Shown: positions 21,297-33,297, counted from the first letter of the stretch. The stretch is 64,000 nt of DNA from Pyrus communis (GCF_963583255.1 NC_084807.1:13787072-13851071); one strand, 5' to 3'. The notes: generated by a model not told the origin, from the sequence alone. Numbers and translations are program-made.

Positions 21297-22363
21297 TGTT
21301 TCTTTGATTTCAAAGTTATGAGGAACTAAACCCCCCTTGGCTAGGGGGGGATTCGAAATAAATGTTTATGCTTGCATTTTGATTTGATTACTTCTAATTG
21401 CGTTTCATAAGTTGTGGATTCAATTTGTTTAACTATTTGATTGATAACTTATTTATGTATGTTTATTGAGAGTGCACACTTAATTTTCATGCATGAATTT
21501 GACGCTAGAATATAAGTGAGTTTCACCTAATAGTTACAAACTTATATTCACAAGTAGTGGAGGTTGCTTATAAACAATCGCGTTAAACGAATTCTTGGCA
21601 TAAGTTTCATGCAATCATAGTAACGAATGCCCCGTCAACACTTATAATTTTCATAGAGCGTAATGATTCTTGCTTGTATCTCTATTATGCAATCATGTAG
21701 GGGACTTGTGGGGAATGTTTTGGGTTGTCGTATGCAATCATCCAATTCAATAACGTTAGGAAGATTTGAAGGTTAATTAGTGCATCACGGTTAACTTGGG
21801 GTGTTGAGAATTCATGGTTTATTGAAATGCAATTGGAAATCATTTTATTATGCAAGTATAACATATGTGGAGATGAACCCCTTAGCTATTCTATCATCCA
21901 TTCATTCCATTTCATCAATTTCATAGTTACATTCTGTTTTAAGTTTAATTTGTTCATTTAATTTAATTTCGTATAAACCTCAATCCCCCTTTACTTTAAT
22001 GTCCAATTTAGTTAGAAAGTGTCTTAGTTTATGTTTCTTAGTGTTTTGATTCTATTTATTACACAAATTCGTCCATATTCACCAAAGTGCTCAAAACTGC
22101 CCAGATTGTGTTTTTAAGGCAGTTTTGAGTGTTTTAGGTGATGTTTGAGTCTTTTGGTTTGTTTTAGTGTTTTAAGCGTTTAGCTTCGCATTCTTTGAGT
22201 TTAGTTTAGTATTTTAAACTTTATTTTACGTTTTTGAGTCAGTTTCCAAGTGATTTGCAATCCCTCCTAATCCTCGGTCCAGAACGATCCCTACTTATAC
22301 ATATACTACAATTTGACGAAAAGAGGGTTTAATTTGTGTGCGTATAAATCACGCATCAAATTT

Positions 22364-22383
22364 TGGCGCCGTTGCCGAGGATT
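22364..22383 (+). promoter_or_regulatory. Primer binding site of element A (tRNA-Asp type)
   Basis: TGGCGCCGTTGCCGAGGATT, a single base different from the site in element C, located five bases inside the LTR. Confidence 0.85.
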
Positions 22384-22489
22384 AGTAAATTTGCTAATCT
22401 CTTGGATTGTTCGTTTCTGTTATGTATTTTAGTTTTAGTTTTTTATTTGTGTTTTGTTTGATTGATTTTAAGTACTAGAGAAGCACAAC

Positions 22490-23446
22490 ATGGCACTTGA
22501 TAATGCTTCTCTTTTGTCACAGCTCATCGAAAGGTCCCAAATGCAAAGTGTTGATATATTTGATCTTCAATCAAGGAATAACGTGTTTTCCAATACTTAC
22601 AGTTCAGATTGGAGTGATCATTCAAACTCTATGTGGTGGGAACCTCAACATGTTCAAGAAGAAGGATATTGGCAGCCATATGAGGAGTTCTATTCAAGAC
22701 CTATACACCCACCACAACCTCATATTCAATATGCCCAACCAAATTTAAGTTCGTCAATAGATTATAATCAAAAGCTTAACGAATTAATTTGTTTGGTGCA
22801 GGGCTCACAAAATCAAGACAATGAGGCTCGACAAGAAGACAAAAGGTTGGACCACTTGGACAAGCAAATTGGGCAGATAGCGGAGTTCGTAGGACAATTT
22901 TGCGACCAAGGCAAACTCCCTAGTTCAACCATTGTAAATCCGAAGGGAGGATTTGAAGCACCTTTGTCAGAAGCACTTATTGCTCCTACGCCATCTAATT
23001 CAAGTAAGGTTGTTCCAATTAGTTCTAACCCCATTCCAACAAATATCCCTATTCCTTGCAGGTTCATGAATTCCAAGGAAGAAGAAAGTGAAAAAGACAT
23101 CTTGGAAGGCCTTCCAAAGGTGCAAAGTAGGGAATGTCATGAATTCATCAAAGAGGACGTTCTTGAAACCACAAAATCCAAAGAAGTTAAATTTGATGAC
23201 ATTGGACAAGTCATAACCATCACTTGCAATCTGGCCAAGTCCAATATCCCTGAAACTTTCAAAGGAGTGGTGTTTGTCATTGAGTTCTTATCGGACAAAA
23301 CAAGTAAGTTTTTTTTTCCAAATTCCATTACATTTTATACTAACTTGCTGTATTTTATGAATCAGGCACCTACACTAGAATTCAAACCAATGCCGGTTCA
23401 CTTCAAGTATCACCTTCCATTCAAGGACCAATTCCATGCCGTTTGA
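22490..23446 (+). CDS. Reduced Gag-type ORF of element A
   Basis: An uninterrupted frame of 318 residues. The N-terminus MALDNASLLSQLIERSQMQS follows a TACTAGAGAAGCACAAC leader. Next come SDWSDHSNSMWWEP, EGYWQPYEEFYS, a Gag C-terminal coiled segment (LDKQIGQIAEFVGQFCDQGK), NIPIPCRFMNSKEEESEKDI, FIKEDVLETTKSKE and a C-terminus LPFKDQFHAV. Against the element C polyprotein, the capsid domain, the CCHC knuckle, the protease (DLGAS region) and everything from RT to integrase are deleted, with the remaining pieces joined in frame. The relic in element O is a close sister and that in E a distant one. It may act as a packaging or accessory protein, but this is inference. Confidence 0.7.
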   Translation: MALDNASLLSQLIERSQMQSVDIFDLQSRNNVFSNTYSSDWSDHSNSMWWEPQHVQEEGYWQPYEEFYSRPIHPPQPHIQYAQPNLSSSIDYNQKLNELICLVQGSQNQDNEARQEDKRLDHLDKQIGQIAEFVGQFCDQGKLPSSTIVNPKGGFEAPLSEALIAPTPSNSSKVVPISSNPIPTNIPIPCRFMNSKEEESEKDILEGLPKVQSRECHEFIKEDVLETTKSKEVKFDDIGQVITITCNLAKSNIPETFKGVVFVIEFLSDKTSKFFFPNSITFYTNLLYFMNQAPTLEFKPMPVHFKYHLPFKDQFHAV

Positions 23447-23455
23447 TTTTATTTA

Positions 23456-23458
<3 letters not shown>

Positions 23459-23500
<42 letters not shown>
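23459..23500. repeat. 42-base poly-A tract in element A
   Basis: An uninterrupted run of A just after the gag-type stop codon (TGA at 23444) and AT-rich spacer, and just before the 3' end of the antisense aORF. Related tracts mark the same junction in O and M. Confidence 0.9.
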
Positions 23501-23505
<5 letters not shown>

Positions 23506-23546
23506 TTTATTAAAAAAGGATACTAAACATGGAGAAAGATGGAGCT

Positions 23547-24219
23547 TCACAAAGGTTGTTTACGTGAAGCCCCACTACGAGGCGCAGAAGCGGAAGGCAT
23601 AGAAGCAGAAGGCATAGAAGCGGGAGGCATAGAAGCGGGAGGCATCGGAGCGGGAGGCATCGGAGCTAGAGCATTCCAGGCCTCAATACTTGGCCAAGCG
23701 CTGGATGACCCAGGAAAAAGGTGCCTCTGGAGGAAAGACGAAAACCTTTAACGGTCACTTTGAATCCGACCTTCAGACTCTTGCAGTTCATCAAGCTTCC
23801 TCTTCATGCCCGACGAATAGTTATTTGCAAGCACATGCAAACTTCTATTCTCGTACTTAAGCTGCTGGATCTCTTGCTTAAGACTTTTCCACCTCTGCCA
23901 TCAATGATTCCACCTGACGGGAGCGGGCAAGCAGGCGTTGGCCCATGTTGGACACAGAACTCGCACACTGAACACTAAGTGCGAGGGACTCTTGAACGGC
24001 CAACTCATCGGACCGTCCTGACAGCAGCCTACTATGTTTTGGAGTGAGGAGGTTCCTAGCTACTATTGTAGCTGTTGTGGCGTCCTGCATCACGGAGTCT
24101 TCACCTGTGAGAGGACCGTTAGAAGAGAAGAAAGAAGGGCGCCATACGTTACCTTGATGCGGCGCGCCCGTATCACTGCTAAGGCTCAATTCCAAGCTAA
24201 GGTTCGATGAGTTTGCCAT
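23547..24219 (-). pseudogene. Damaged antisense ORF (aORF) of element A
   Basis: Starts at the ATG at 24219 with MANSSNLSLELSLSSDTGAP, including the LxLxLxL EAR-type motif. A one-base insertion in an A run near 23882 shifts the frame, ending it at ESLMAEVEKS (stop at 23878). In the restored phase the coiled-coil segment is still recognisable, but a second lesion, TAA at about 23751, replaces a glutamine codon found in the other copies. The repeat tail and the QPL end are still present. This is the only clearly broken copy of the five. Confidence 0.85.
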
Positions 24220-24457
24220 TTTTCAAAAGTGTTCAAAGAGAAGGGATGGAGTTAATTCTCAAAGGGCCGGAGTCGATTTTCAAGAATGGGAATTCTTCAG
24301 AGTGTGTTTGTTGTGGTGATCGATAGCTCTATAAAAGCCAAGGCAACGCGTCCACCGATTCAAGAAGCTGGAATTTCCGGCGTAATTTAGGCGACGCTTT
24401 CTCGGCTTTTCAGAAGGCGCGTTCAACTTTGTCAAAAGATTTCTTCTTTTCAGACAA

Positions 24458-24584
24458 CACGTGGAGGCCATCACCGCAACTACACATCTTTAGCCGACAA
24501 GCGCAAAGTTCGGCGACGCTTTCTCTGCTTTTCAGAAAACGCGTGCAGCTTTGTCAAAATGAGCCGCATCAGCACTACCACGTG
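24458..24584 (-). promoter_or_regulatory. Paired G-boxes upstream of aORF (element A)
   Basis: CACGTG at 24458-24463 and 24579-24584, 121 bp apart, the same spacing as in O and G. Confidence 0.45.
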
Positions 24585-25642
24585 TCGTTCAGAAAGAGAA
24601 GGGGCGTCGTTCAGAAATCGAAGGGGCGCCTGCTCAGAAATCGAAGAGGCGTCCTTCTGATATCGAAGAGACATTTGTTGACAAGGGTAAAAGAACAATA
24701 CCACCACTTGATATTATCTCTATATATGTCGACCTTCGTCTTTTATGGCAAGGCAAACCTGAAGAAAATGCCCAACTCTCCCTCACCTCTGAGGGCGCAC
24801 TCCCAGCAAAGCCTTTCGAAATACTCAATTCTTTCTTCTTCCCCAAAGATGATACCAGATGCCTGGAGTACAGATGACCCAGGAGGAAACGGCGGATTGA
24901 AGTGTGCTGATTCATTCACCGCTTCTTCAAAAGAAAAGGTATCTCATATCATCAAGGTCAAAAGCAAAAGTATCTCATATCATGCTCTTTCCCTGTCTTT
25001 TTCTTTGTCCTTGTTCTTACTCGCATGGCAAAGTAAAAGAAGCAATCAGCCGGCACTTGGAGTAAGTCTTCCGATTTGGATCCAACTGCTTGGAATCTAT
25101 TCCTGATTGCTTACCTAGCGTTGCTCTCGAGTAGTCATCTTCAACGGTTGATACACTTCCGGAGAAGGGACCACTTCTGCAAAGGGGAGTGAGTAAGGCA
25201 AGTGAAAATGATACATTGAAGCATGTGGAGACAAACATAGGCTGAGTTATCCTCCAACCCTTTTCAATACGAATTGGAAAGATTGAACAAAGAAACAGAC
25301 CAAAGGGGTAAGCTCAGACCTTCGGGGAAGACCAAAAGAATCCTCCAGCCCAGTAGCACAAAGGAAAATCAACAAGTGGAGGAGACCCAAAGGAATCCTG
25401 CTGCCCAGTTCAAGAGTAGCACAAAGGAAAATCAACGATGGGCAGAAACCAGTTCAAGAGAAAGCCTGTGGAATCACCAAGATCAATGCCTCAATGCAAT
25501 TACCAAGGAGAAGATGGAATTTACACTCCATAACCAGATTTGCGTCCCTAAACTCTTCTCTTTGTTAATTACATTCTGCCATGTTTAGTATGCTTAAGTG
25601 CTTTTTGTGTGTTTACTTATGTTTTGTGTGAATCTATGCTTA

Positions 25643-25662
25643 AAACATTGAGGACAATGTTT
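25643..25662 (+). other. Conserved RNA hairpin in element A 3' UTR
   Basis: An 8-bp perfect stem with a four-base loop, AAACATTG-AGGA-CAATGTTT, followed by ATTTAAGTGTGGGGGG. The same structure is in elements C (42560-42579), E (one mismatch, 30192-30211), O, F and G. Confidence 0.6.
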
Positions 25663-27320
25663 GATTTAAGTGTGGGGGGGGTAACTAAGTATATTTGATG
25701 CAAATTCGTGGGATTTTATCACCCATTACTTAAAATGTTGTTCCTTGCTGTTTTAAGGTGTTTTTAAGTTATTTTAGAGTGTTTTAGTATGTTTTGTTTT
25801 TATAACTCCGAAAATGACATAAAAATTTGAAAAACATGTTTTAAAAAGCCTAAAAAGAGTGTTTTGAGTCGTTTTTGTGTGTTTGTGTCTTAGGGTACCT
25901 TCCAACACAATGATAAGGATTTGGTTTGTAATTGCATGACGGTTAAAAAGAGTTATAAACATAGAGAAAAGTTTGATTTACTCTTGGTATATGCTTGGTT
26001 ATGGTTATAATGTATGACTTCACATGCAATCATAAAAGAAAAATTCGTTTTTGTAACATGCTTGAAGGAAGGAACTCAAACAAACACTATAACCCTGTGA
26101 AACTCGAGCCATTACCTTCTTTGGAGAGTTATTTTCTGTGATTCTTTGTTTTCTAAAGTTGTTGCATGATCTCATTATTCCTTGCTTGGTTGCTACTTAG
26201 AATGCAATTGTATCATGATAGAACTAAATACTAGAACTTATATCCGTTTCATTCAAAGCATGACATTGAATTGCATAACATATATCAAGATGAAGTTGTG
26301 TAGTTGCCACCATAGCCAAATAGCCTTACTTCCCATATTTCGTATATATTAGTTTTAACCCTGTTGAGCCTCGTTTAGCCTATTTTCTTTGCTAACCACA
26401 TCACCCCTTACCTAGCCTAGTATAGGACAGTCCACACCCTTGTTCTTAAAAGATAGTGAGCATGACTTAAATGAATTCCTTTTGAGTACATTATGAAAGA
26501 AAATGAGTGTGGGGGAGAGAATGTTTTGTTGTTAAGTGTTTATGTATGTTTTGAGAGTCAAAAGAAAAGGAAAAAAAAAAATTTGTGAAAAGCATATGAA
26601 AAAGAAAAACAGAAAAGAAAAGAAAGAAAGGAAAAAGAGCTTGTTCCCCCTTGTTGTTCAAAAGATTGAGTTTTCATTCAAAAGTGAATTCTACGTTAAT
26701 TCAAATGCTTTGCTCACTATTGCTTTAAGAATGTTTGTTTATCCTTCACCTTTCATTGTTAGCCAATACCCTAGCCCTGTTACACCCCTTTGACTTCTAT
26801 CTTGATCGTTATGTGTTCAATAATGTGGAGTTTGGAATTGATATGAGCTTATGGAATCACTGGTTCTCGTTCTAAGTAGTGGCATTCCATTCATGAGATC
26901 ATATCTAAACATGCTTATTAACTCCAGAAATTGTTTCCTTTGAAATACATATATGTGAGTGTTCGTTTTTATGTTTACATCAATCTTCTCACATATAACT
27001 AGTTTAAGGTGTGTAGTCAGAAAATCTGAGTGAAAATTGAGTGCATATATTGTAAGGAATTGAGCAAATTCTCTAAGGCATGTTACTACATTCAAAATAT
27101 AGTTTTAAATGCTTAATTGTGAATTAGTATGTGGTGACTATGATTAAGTATGTACTTAAGTGTAAAGATAACCAAAATCTGTGGGAATAATGATTTTTAA
27201 CATGTCATGTGCATTGGAAAATCCTTGAGACGATTGTTGGAAGGTGTAGGTTGTGTTTTGTTCGTTTTGTTTTGTTTTTGGTTTCTTTTGTTTTGTTTTG
27301 CTCGAGGACTAGCAAAAGCT

Positions 27321-27335
27321 AAGTGTGGGGGAATT
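27321..27335 (+). promoter_or_regulatory. Polypurine tract of element A
   Basis: AAGTGTGGGGGAATT immediately before the 3' LTR. Confidence 0.7.
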
Positions 27336-29286
27336 TGATAGGAGCATATTTAGGCGACTTACTTAGCTTGTTTTCGTGCATTTATATTGTTAATTCATAG
27401 TTGTTTTTGGCGTTTAAGCCATTTTCGTGTGTTTTTAGGTTCATGTGGCTAAGGAAGCAAAAAGATGCATTTTGGAGCATTTTGGAGCAAAATTGGACTT
27501 GGAAGGGATAACTTATACTTGGAGCAAAAGGAATGGACGAAATTGAAGAGTTGATGTCACAAGGATTCCTACTTGAAGTAGCCACACACCTTCCACATAT
27601 CAGCCACATGCATCTCCCATCACCATATCAGATTTCCATCATATTCACATGCACTCCCTTTAATTAATTAACCCACATGCACTCCCATCCATTTCATCAT
27701 TGCAGCCAACACATGCTTTCACATGCATTTTCAGATTGTCCCCTTGCACATGCAGCCACATATTCATTGCACATGCAATTCCAACCCACATGCATCCTTT
27801 AATCATTCAAACATGCAGCCACATTCCCTCCTAGCTGTCATGTTCCCCCCATTTCACCTATAAATAAGCATCCATTGCATTCATTCTCATTCAATTCGTC
27901 CATATTCAGAAAATCATGCAAAACACCACCAGAAATCATCCGTGAGTTTCCCTACTAATCCAAACACCACTCCAACCACTCCCCATCCCTCCAAAACACT
28001 TCACACTATCCCAAAACTCACCTTAGACCTTGTGATACAAAAACGAGGAAGAGAAGAGTGCCTAAACGTTCATACAATTCAAGTTTGAGTTGTTGGAATG
28101 TTTAGGTGTTTCTTTGATTTCAATGTTTAAATTCAATTCTCTTTGTTTTGTACGTATGAGGAATGGAAGAGAAGAGTGCCTAAACGTTCATACAATTCAA
28201 GTTTGAGTTGTTGGAATGTTTAGGTGTTTCTTTGATTTCAAAGTTATGAGGAACTAAACCCCCCTTGGCTAGGGGGGGATTCGAAATAAATGTTTATGCT
28301 TGCATTTTGATTTGATTACTTCTAATTGCGTTTCATAAGTTGTGGATTCAATTTGTTTAACTATTTGATTGATAACTTATTTATGTATGTTTATTGAGAG
28401 TGCACACTTAATTTTCATGCATGAATTTGACGCTAGAATATAAGTGAGTTTCACCTAATAGTTACAAACTTATATTCACAAGTAGTGGAGGTTGCTTATA
28501 AACAATTGCGTTAAACGAATTCTTGGCATAAGTTTCATGCAATCATAGTAACGAATGCCCCGTCAACACTTATAATTTTCATAGAGCGTAATGATTCTTG
28601 CTTGTATCTCTATTATGCAATCATGTAGGGGACTTGTGGGGAATGTTTTGGGTTGTCGTATGCAATCATCCAATTCAATAACGTTAGGAAGATTTGAAGG
28701 TTAATTAGTGCATCACGGTTAACTTGGGGTGTTGAGAATTCATGGTTTATTGAAATGCAATTGGAAATCATTTTATTATGCAAGTATAACATATGTGGAG
28801 ATGAACCCCTTAGCTATTCTATAATCCATTCATTCCATTTCATCAATTTCATAGTTACATTCTGTTTTAAGTTTAATTTGTTCATTTAATTTAATTTCGT
28901 ATAAACCTCAATCCCCCATTACTTTAATGTCCAATTTAGTTAGAAAGTGTCTTAGTTTATGTTTCTAAGTGTTTTGATTCTATTTATTACACAAATTCGT
29001 CCATCTTCACCAAAGTGCTCAAAACTGCCCAGATTGTGTTTTTAAGGCAGTTTTGAGTGTTTTGGGTGATGTTTGAGTCTTTTGGTTTGTTTTAGTGTTT
29101 TAAGCGTTTAGCTTCGCATTCTTTGAGTTTAGTTTAGTGTTTTAAACTTTATTTTACGTTTTTGAGTCAGTTTCCAAGTGATTTGCAATCCCTCCTAATC
29201 CCCGGTCCAGAACGATCCCTACTTATACATATACTACAATTTGACGAAAAGAGGGTTTAATTTGTGTGCGTATAAATCACGCATCA
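27336..29286 (+). mobile_element. 3' LTR of element A
   Basis: 1951 bp, the same length as the 5' LTR, with the same U3 cluster, TATAAATA at 27859-27866 and duplicated hairpin. It ends CACGCATCA at 29286 and is followed by the AGATG target duplication and the resumed E frame. Confidence 0.92.
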
Positions 29287-29291
29287 AGATG

Positions 29292-29986
29292 CACCCAAGA
29301 CATCTAAACCAAGTCAAAATATGGATGAACAGCTGCTGCTGGAAGAAGAGGAGGATAACTAGGCCACAGTAAGGGAAGAACCCCCCTTGTCGCAGCCTAT
29401 CCTAACTCCAACATCCTTGCCGCAACCCCATATGCCCTCTATGCCATCCACTACAACCAAGGTAAGCCCAAATTCAATTCTTCCTAATCCCATTCCACCA
29501 AATGTCCCTATTCCGTGCAGGTTCATGATTTCCAAGCAAGAAGAGAGTGAAAAAGACATCTTGGAAGCCTTTCCAAAAGTGCGAAGAAATCAAGTTCCAG
29601 AATTGTCCAAAGAACTTCGTACAACAAGAAGAATGATTCAAGAGAAAGAAGTGGCTGGGGAATGTCTAAAATTCATTAAAGAGGATATACTTGAGACAAC
29701 AATTCCCAAAGAAGCTGGATTTTATGATACGGGACAAGTCATAACTCTCGAAACACCAAATCTAGCTGAATTTTCTAGTCCTACAACTTACGAAGGGGTG
29801 TTTATTCTTGAGTTCATGTCGGAGCACACAGGTAAGCCACCTCCTCGAATTTCAATTTTGTTTTGTACTAATATGTTGTTGATGATTCAGGCACCCAATC
29901 TTGAATTTAAACCATTACCGGATCATTTCAAGTATCACCATCCATTCAAAGATCAATTCCATGCCGTGGGCTCCAATGAAGTTTAA
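29292..29986 (+). pseudogene. Reduced Gag of element E, second part
   Basis: Continues the E frame when element A and one AGATG copy are ignored. A TAG stop at 29360 breaks it; the frame is then open to the TAA at 29984. It contains NVPIPCRFMISKQEESEKDI, a short LSKELRTTRR stretch, FIKEDILETTIPKE, and a C-terminus LEFKPLPDHFKYHHPFKDQF plus HAVGSNEV. Protease, RT, RNase H and integrase are missing. The last residues and following DNA match the region just after integrase in element C, so the deletion joins the post-protease linker to the very end of pol. Confidence 0.75.
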
Positions 29987-30993
29987 AGAGAGGTATCGTC
30001 TGGTTGGAAGACGTTAAAGCAAGCGCTTCTTGGGAGGCAACCCATGCATGCAAATAAAGAAAACCTAGGAATCTCCGGCTCCATAACCAGATTTGCGTTC
30101 CTAAACCCTACTCTTTATTGCTTTTATTTTGCCATGTTTGTCGTGTTTGTTAGTTGTGTTATTTGGTTGTTTGTTTGTGAGTCTATGCTTAAAACATTAA
30201 GGACAATGTTTGGTTTAAGTGTTGGGGGGGGGGGTAAACAAAGTGTTTTTCATGCAAATTCGTGGGATTTTATCATCCATCATTTCTAAAGTTGTTTTTC
30301 ACTGTTTTTAAGTGTTTTTAGTGTGTTTTGAACTGTTTTTATGTGTCTTAAACAGAAAATCCGAAAATTTGAAAAGAAAAAAAAAATCGAAAAAGAGTGT
30401 TTTAAAAACCCAAAAAGAGTTGTTTTTGTTTTTATGTTTGTTTGTGTCTTAGGATACCTTCCAACACAATGATGAGGATTTGGTTTTTAATCGCATGACT
30501 ATTAAAGAAAGTTACAAACATGGATGGAAGTTTGATATGCTTTTTGGTTTATGCTTAGTTGTAGTTAACATTTACGAATTCACATGTAATCACAAAGGAA
30601 AAAATCAGCTTTTGTAACATGCTTGAAGGAAGGAACTCAAACTAAGTCTACAACCCTGAGAGACTTGAGCCTAAACATTCTTTGGAGAGTTATTAATCTT
30701 GATGTTCTTGTTTTCTAAAGTCGTTGCATGATCTCATTATTCTTTGCTTGGTTGCTACTTAGAATGCGTTTCATCACTATAGTTCCAAATACTAGAACTC
30801 ATGCCCATTTCATTCAAAGCATAAAATTGAGTACATAACATAAAACAAGATGAAGTTACTTAGTTAAAATGAGAGCCAAAAAGCCTTACCCTTTGCATAT
30901 GTATTGTATGTTAACCCCTTTGAGCCTTAGTTAGCCTAATTTTCTTTGTTAACCATATTATCCTTACCTAACCTAGAATAGGACTATCCATAC
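29987..30993 (+). mobile_element. 3' UTR of element E, first part
   Basis: Begins with the post-integrase sequence (GGTATCGTCTGGTTGGAAGA, GGGAGGCAACCCATGCATGC). It has the hairpin AAACATTA-AGGA-CAATGTTT at 30192-30211 and a following G-run. No aORF is present in E. The UTR is interrupted at 30994 by LTR B; CATAC at 30989-30993 is the target duplication. It resumes at 47117. Confidence 0.8.
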
Positions 30994-32555
30994 TGATAGG
31001 AGCATATTCATGCGACTTAAATGGCTTGTTCTCGTGCATTTACGTTATGTTTCTTTAGTTATTTTAGTCCTTTAAGCTATTTTCGTGTGTTTGTAGGTCC
31101 AAAGGGTTAAAGGAGCAAAAAGATGCATTTTGGAGACTTTTGGAGCACTTTGGGCTAAGGATGGATAGCTTATGCTTGGCGCCAAAATGTTGGACGAAAT
31201 TGAAGACCAAAGTGTTGGAACTTTGTTCCCTTTAGTTTTAGGACATTTAAACCTTTCCAATTCCCTTATGCCGTGCATCTCCACCTTTCTCCCAAAACCA
31301 TACACATGCTCCCATTACTTATCATAATCACATATCATATCACTTATCATTCACCACTTATCATTCATCACTTATCATTCACCACTTATCACTTATCATA
31401 TCATTCACCACTTATCATTCATCAAACACATGCATTCACATGTTTTCACAATATGCCATCATTCCAACCAAAACCGTGCACATGCTATCACCATGCATTC
31501 ACATGCACTTGTTCCTCCATCATTCCATCATTTAAAACATTGCACATGCACTTTAAACATTCACCCACATGCATTTCCACCCACATGCTATCCCATTTCA
31601 GATTTTCATTTCCCCTTTAATCAACACATGCATCCCCTCACCAAGAAATCATTCATTCCACATGCAATCAGAAAATCCACTTCATAACACATGCATCTTG
31701 GCAGATTCCACATGCCATTGTCATTCCACTTCATTTCACCTTGCATTTTCAGATTATTCCTTCATCATTGCACCACACATTCATTGCACATGCTTTCACA
31801 TTCAACACACATGCAATTCCAGATTTCACATGCACACACAAACATTAGCACATGCAACCTAGCTGTCATGTCCCCCCCATTTCACCTATAAATACTCATT
31901 CATTCATTCTCATTCATCACAATTCATTTCACAACAGAAATTGGTCCCTTGGGGCCGTGCCCTTCACAAAGTCCATCCATTCCATTCATACACTTCATCC
32001 ATTGCAGAAATGTAGACCATAAACCCCCCTTTGTGCCGTGACTCTCCCTTACAATCCAAACATCATCCTTCCATTTCCATAATTCCCCAATCCATTCAAC
32101 ACACCAACAACATCCCTTAGACCTTGTGCTACGACGAAGAGGAAGATAAGAGGGCCTAAACGTTCATACAATTCAAGTTTGAGTTGTTGGAATGTTTAGG
32201 TGTTTCTTTGATTCTACATCAGTTTTGCTTCAAGGGTTCTTTCTTCTTATTAATTCTATGTTCATTCATGTTTTATATTTTTATGTTAAATCCTTTGCAA
32301 ACTTGAATTGTAACTAATCCTCCTCTAGGGATTCGATGTAGCCTTGCAAAGTTTGCCATGTAGTTAATTCGGAATTCTCATTTAATCTATCTATTTCTTG
32401 CTTCATTCTCCGATTTAATTGTGACTTAGTGTGTTAATTTTAGTGCTTGATCATCATTTGAATTAACCACAGGTTGTTTAGCCAAGATTAAAGCACACAT
32501 CATGCATAATCTTGGTGGATATGTGAATGAATGAAGGGAATGTTTTGCAAACATC
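30994..32555 (+). mobile_element. Solo LTR B, left part
   Basis: U3 and first part of R/U5, resembling LTR K. The hairpin segment at about 32154-32205 appears once. From 32213 the sequence switches to the M-type LTR block (ACATCAGTTTTGCTTCAAGG, GGGATTCGATGTAGCCTTGC). The C insertion site follows AACATC. Confidence 0.85.
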
Positions 32556-33076
32556 TGATAGGAGCATATTCATGCGACTTAAATGGCTTGTTCTCGTACA
32601 TTTACGTTATGTTTCTTTAGTTATTTTAGTTCTTTATGCTTCTTTTGTGTGTTTTCAGGTTCTAAAGGCTTAGGGAGCAAGAAAGTGCATTTTGAGGCTA
32701 TTTGGAGCATTTTTGGGCATGGATTGGATAGCTTATCCATGGAGCCAAAGTTTGGACGAAATTGAAGACTTGAAGTAGGAAAGTTAAATCCTAAAAAGAC
32801 CTCATGTTTGAGCATCATTGAAAACTCCTACGCTTTTTAGAACACAAAAACAACATTCCTAGCAACCTTAGGACATTGTCGTGTGTTTCCTTGTGTCTCC
32901 CTTCCTTGCCATGCAAGGAAGGGCTTTGTTCCCTATTTTAAATACTTAAACACTACCACTTATCATTCACCACATATCATTCACCACTTATCATATCATA
33001 CATTCATTTATCACTTATCATAATCATTCACTTATCACTTAACATATCATACACTTATCACTTATCAATCATAATC

Positions 33077-33249
33077 ACCTACAACATCCACCTACTTCAC
33101 CTACAACATCCACCTACTTCACCTACAACATCCACCTACTCACCTACAACATCCACCTACTCACCTACAACATCCACCTACTTCACCTACAACATCCACC
33201 TACTCACCTACAACATCCACCTACTTCACCTACAACATCCACCTACTTC
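33077..33249 (+). repeat. 21/22-bp tandem array in C 5' LTR
   Basis: Eight units (five of 22 bp, three of 21 bp) beginning ACCTACAACATCCACC. The 3' LTR has seven units at 44869-45019, and this accounts exactly for the 22-bp LTR length difference. Confidence 0.9.
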
Positions 33250-33289
33250 ACCTACAAATGACATAGCCATATGTTCCCTCCACTACTCC

Positions 33290-33297
33290 TATAAATA
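33290..33297 (+). promoter_or_regulatory. C 5' LTR TATA box
   Basis: TATAAATA followed by CCCTTGCATTCATTC. The 3' LTR copy is at 45060-45067. Transcription would start near 33320, giving a U3 of about 760 bp. Confidence 0.6.

Larger units (their letters stand above)
20408..22358 (+). mobile_element. 5' LTR of element A
   Basis: 1951 bp, TGATAGGAGC to CACGCATCA. The U3 has eight CATGCA hexamers between 20680 and 20895, TATAAATA at 20931-20938, and the duplicated hairpin at 21133-21178 and 21251-21296. Confidence 0.9.
24220..27335 (+). mobile_element. Long 3' UTR of element A
   Basis: About 3.1 kb between the aORF start and the 3' LTR. The first 1.3 kb is the aORF upstream region, with CACGTG at 24458-24463 and 24579-24584. 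The rest has a hairpin AAACATTG-AGGA-CAATGTTT at 25643-25662 followed by AAGTGTGGGGGGGG, a second G-run motif at about 26507, an A/G tract at 26565-26640, and the polypurine tract before 27336. A plus-strand frame at 24429-25106 (225 residues) lies in the aORF upstream region; it matches a 285-residue minus frame in element G but is doubtful as a gene. Confidence 0.75.
20403..29291 (+). mobile_element. Element A, non-autonomous LTR retrotransposon with target duplication AGATG
   Basis: A complete insertion of 8879 bp (20408-29286) flanked by AGATG at 20403-20407 and 29287-29291. Both LTRs are 1951 bp and differ at about a dozen positions by eye. Inside are a primer binding site, a shortened gag-type ORF, a 42-A tract, a damaged aORF on the minus strand and a long 3' UTR with a polypurine tract. 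There is no protease, RT, RNase H or integrase, so it needs another element for movement. It is inserted in the gag of element E. Confidence 0.92.

Noticed and set aside
33077..33249. Regular 21/22-bp repeats that could suggest a CRISPR array
   Set aside because: The units are directly adjacent with no unique spacers, lie in the U3 of an LTR, and the other LTR of the element has seven units. It is a minisatellite.
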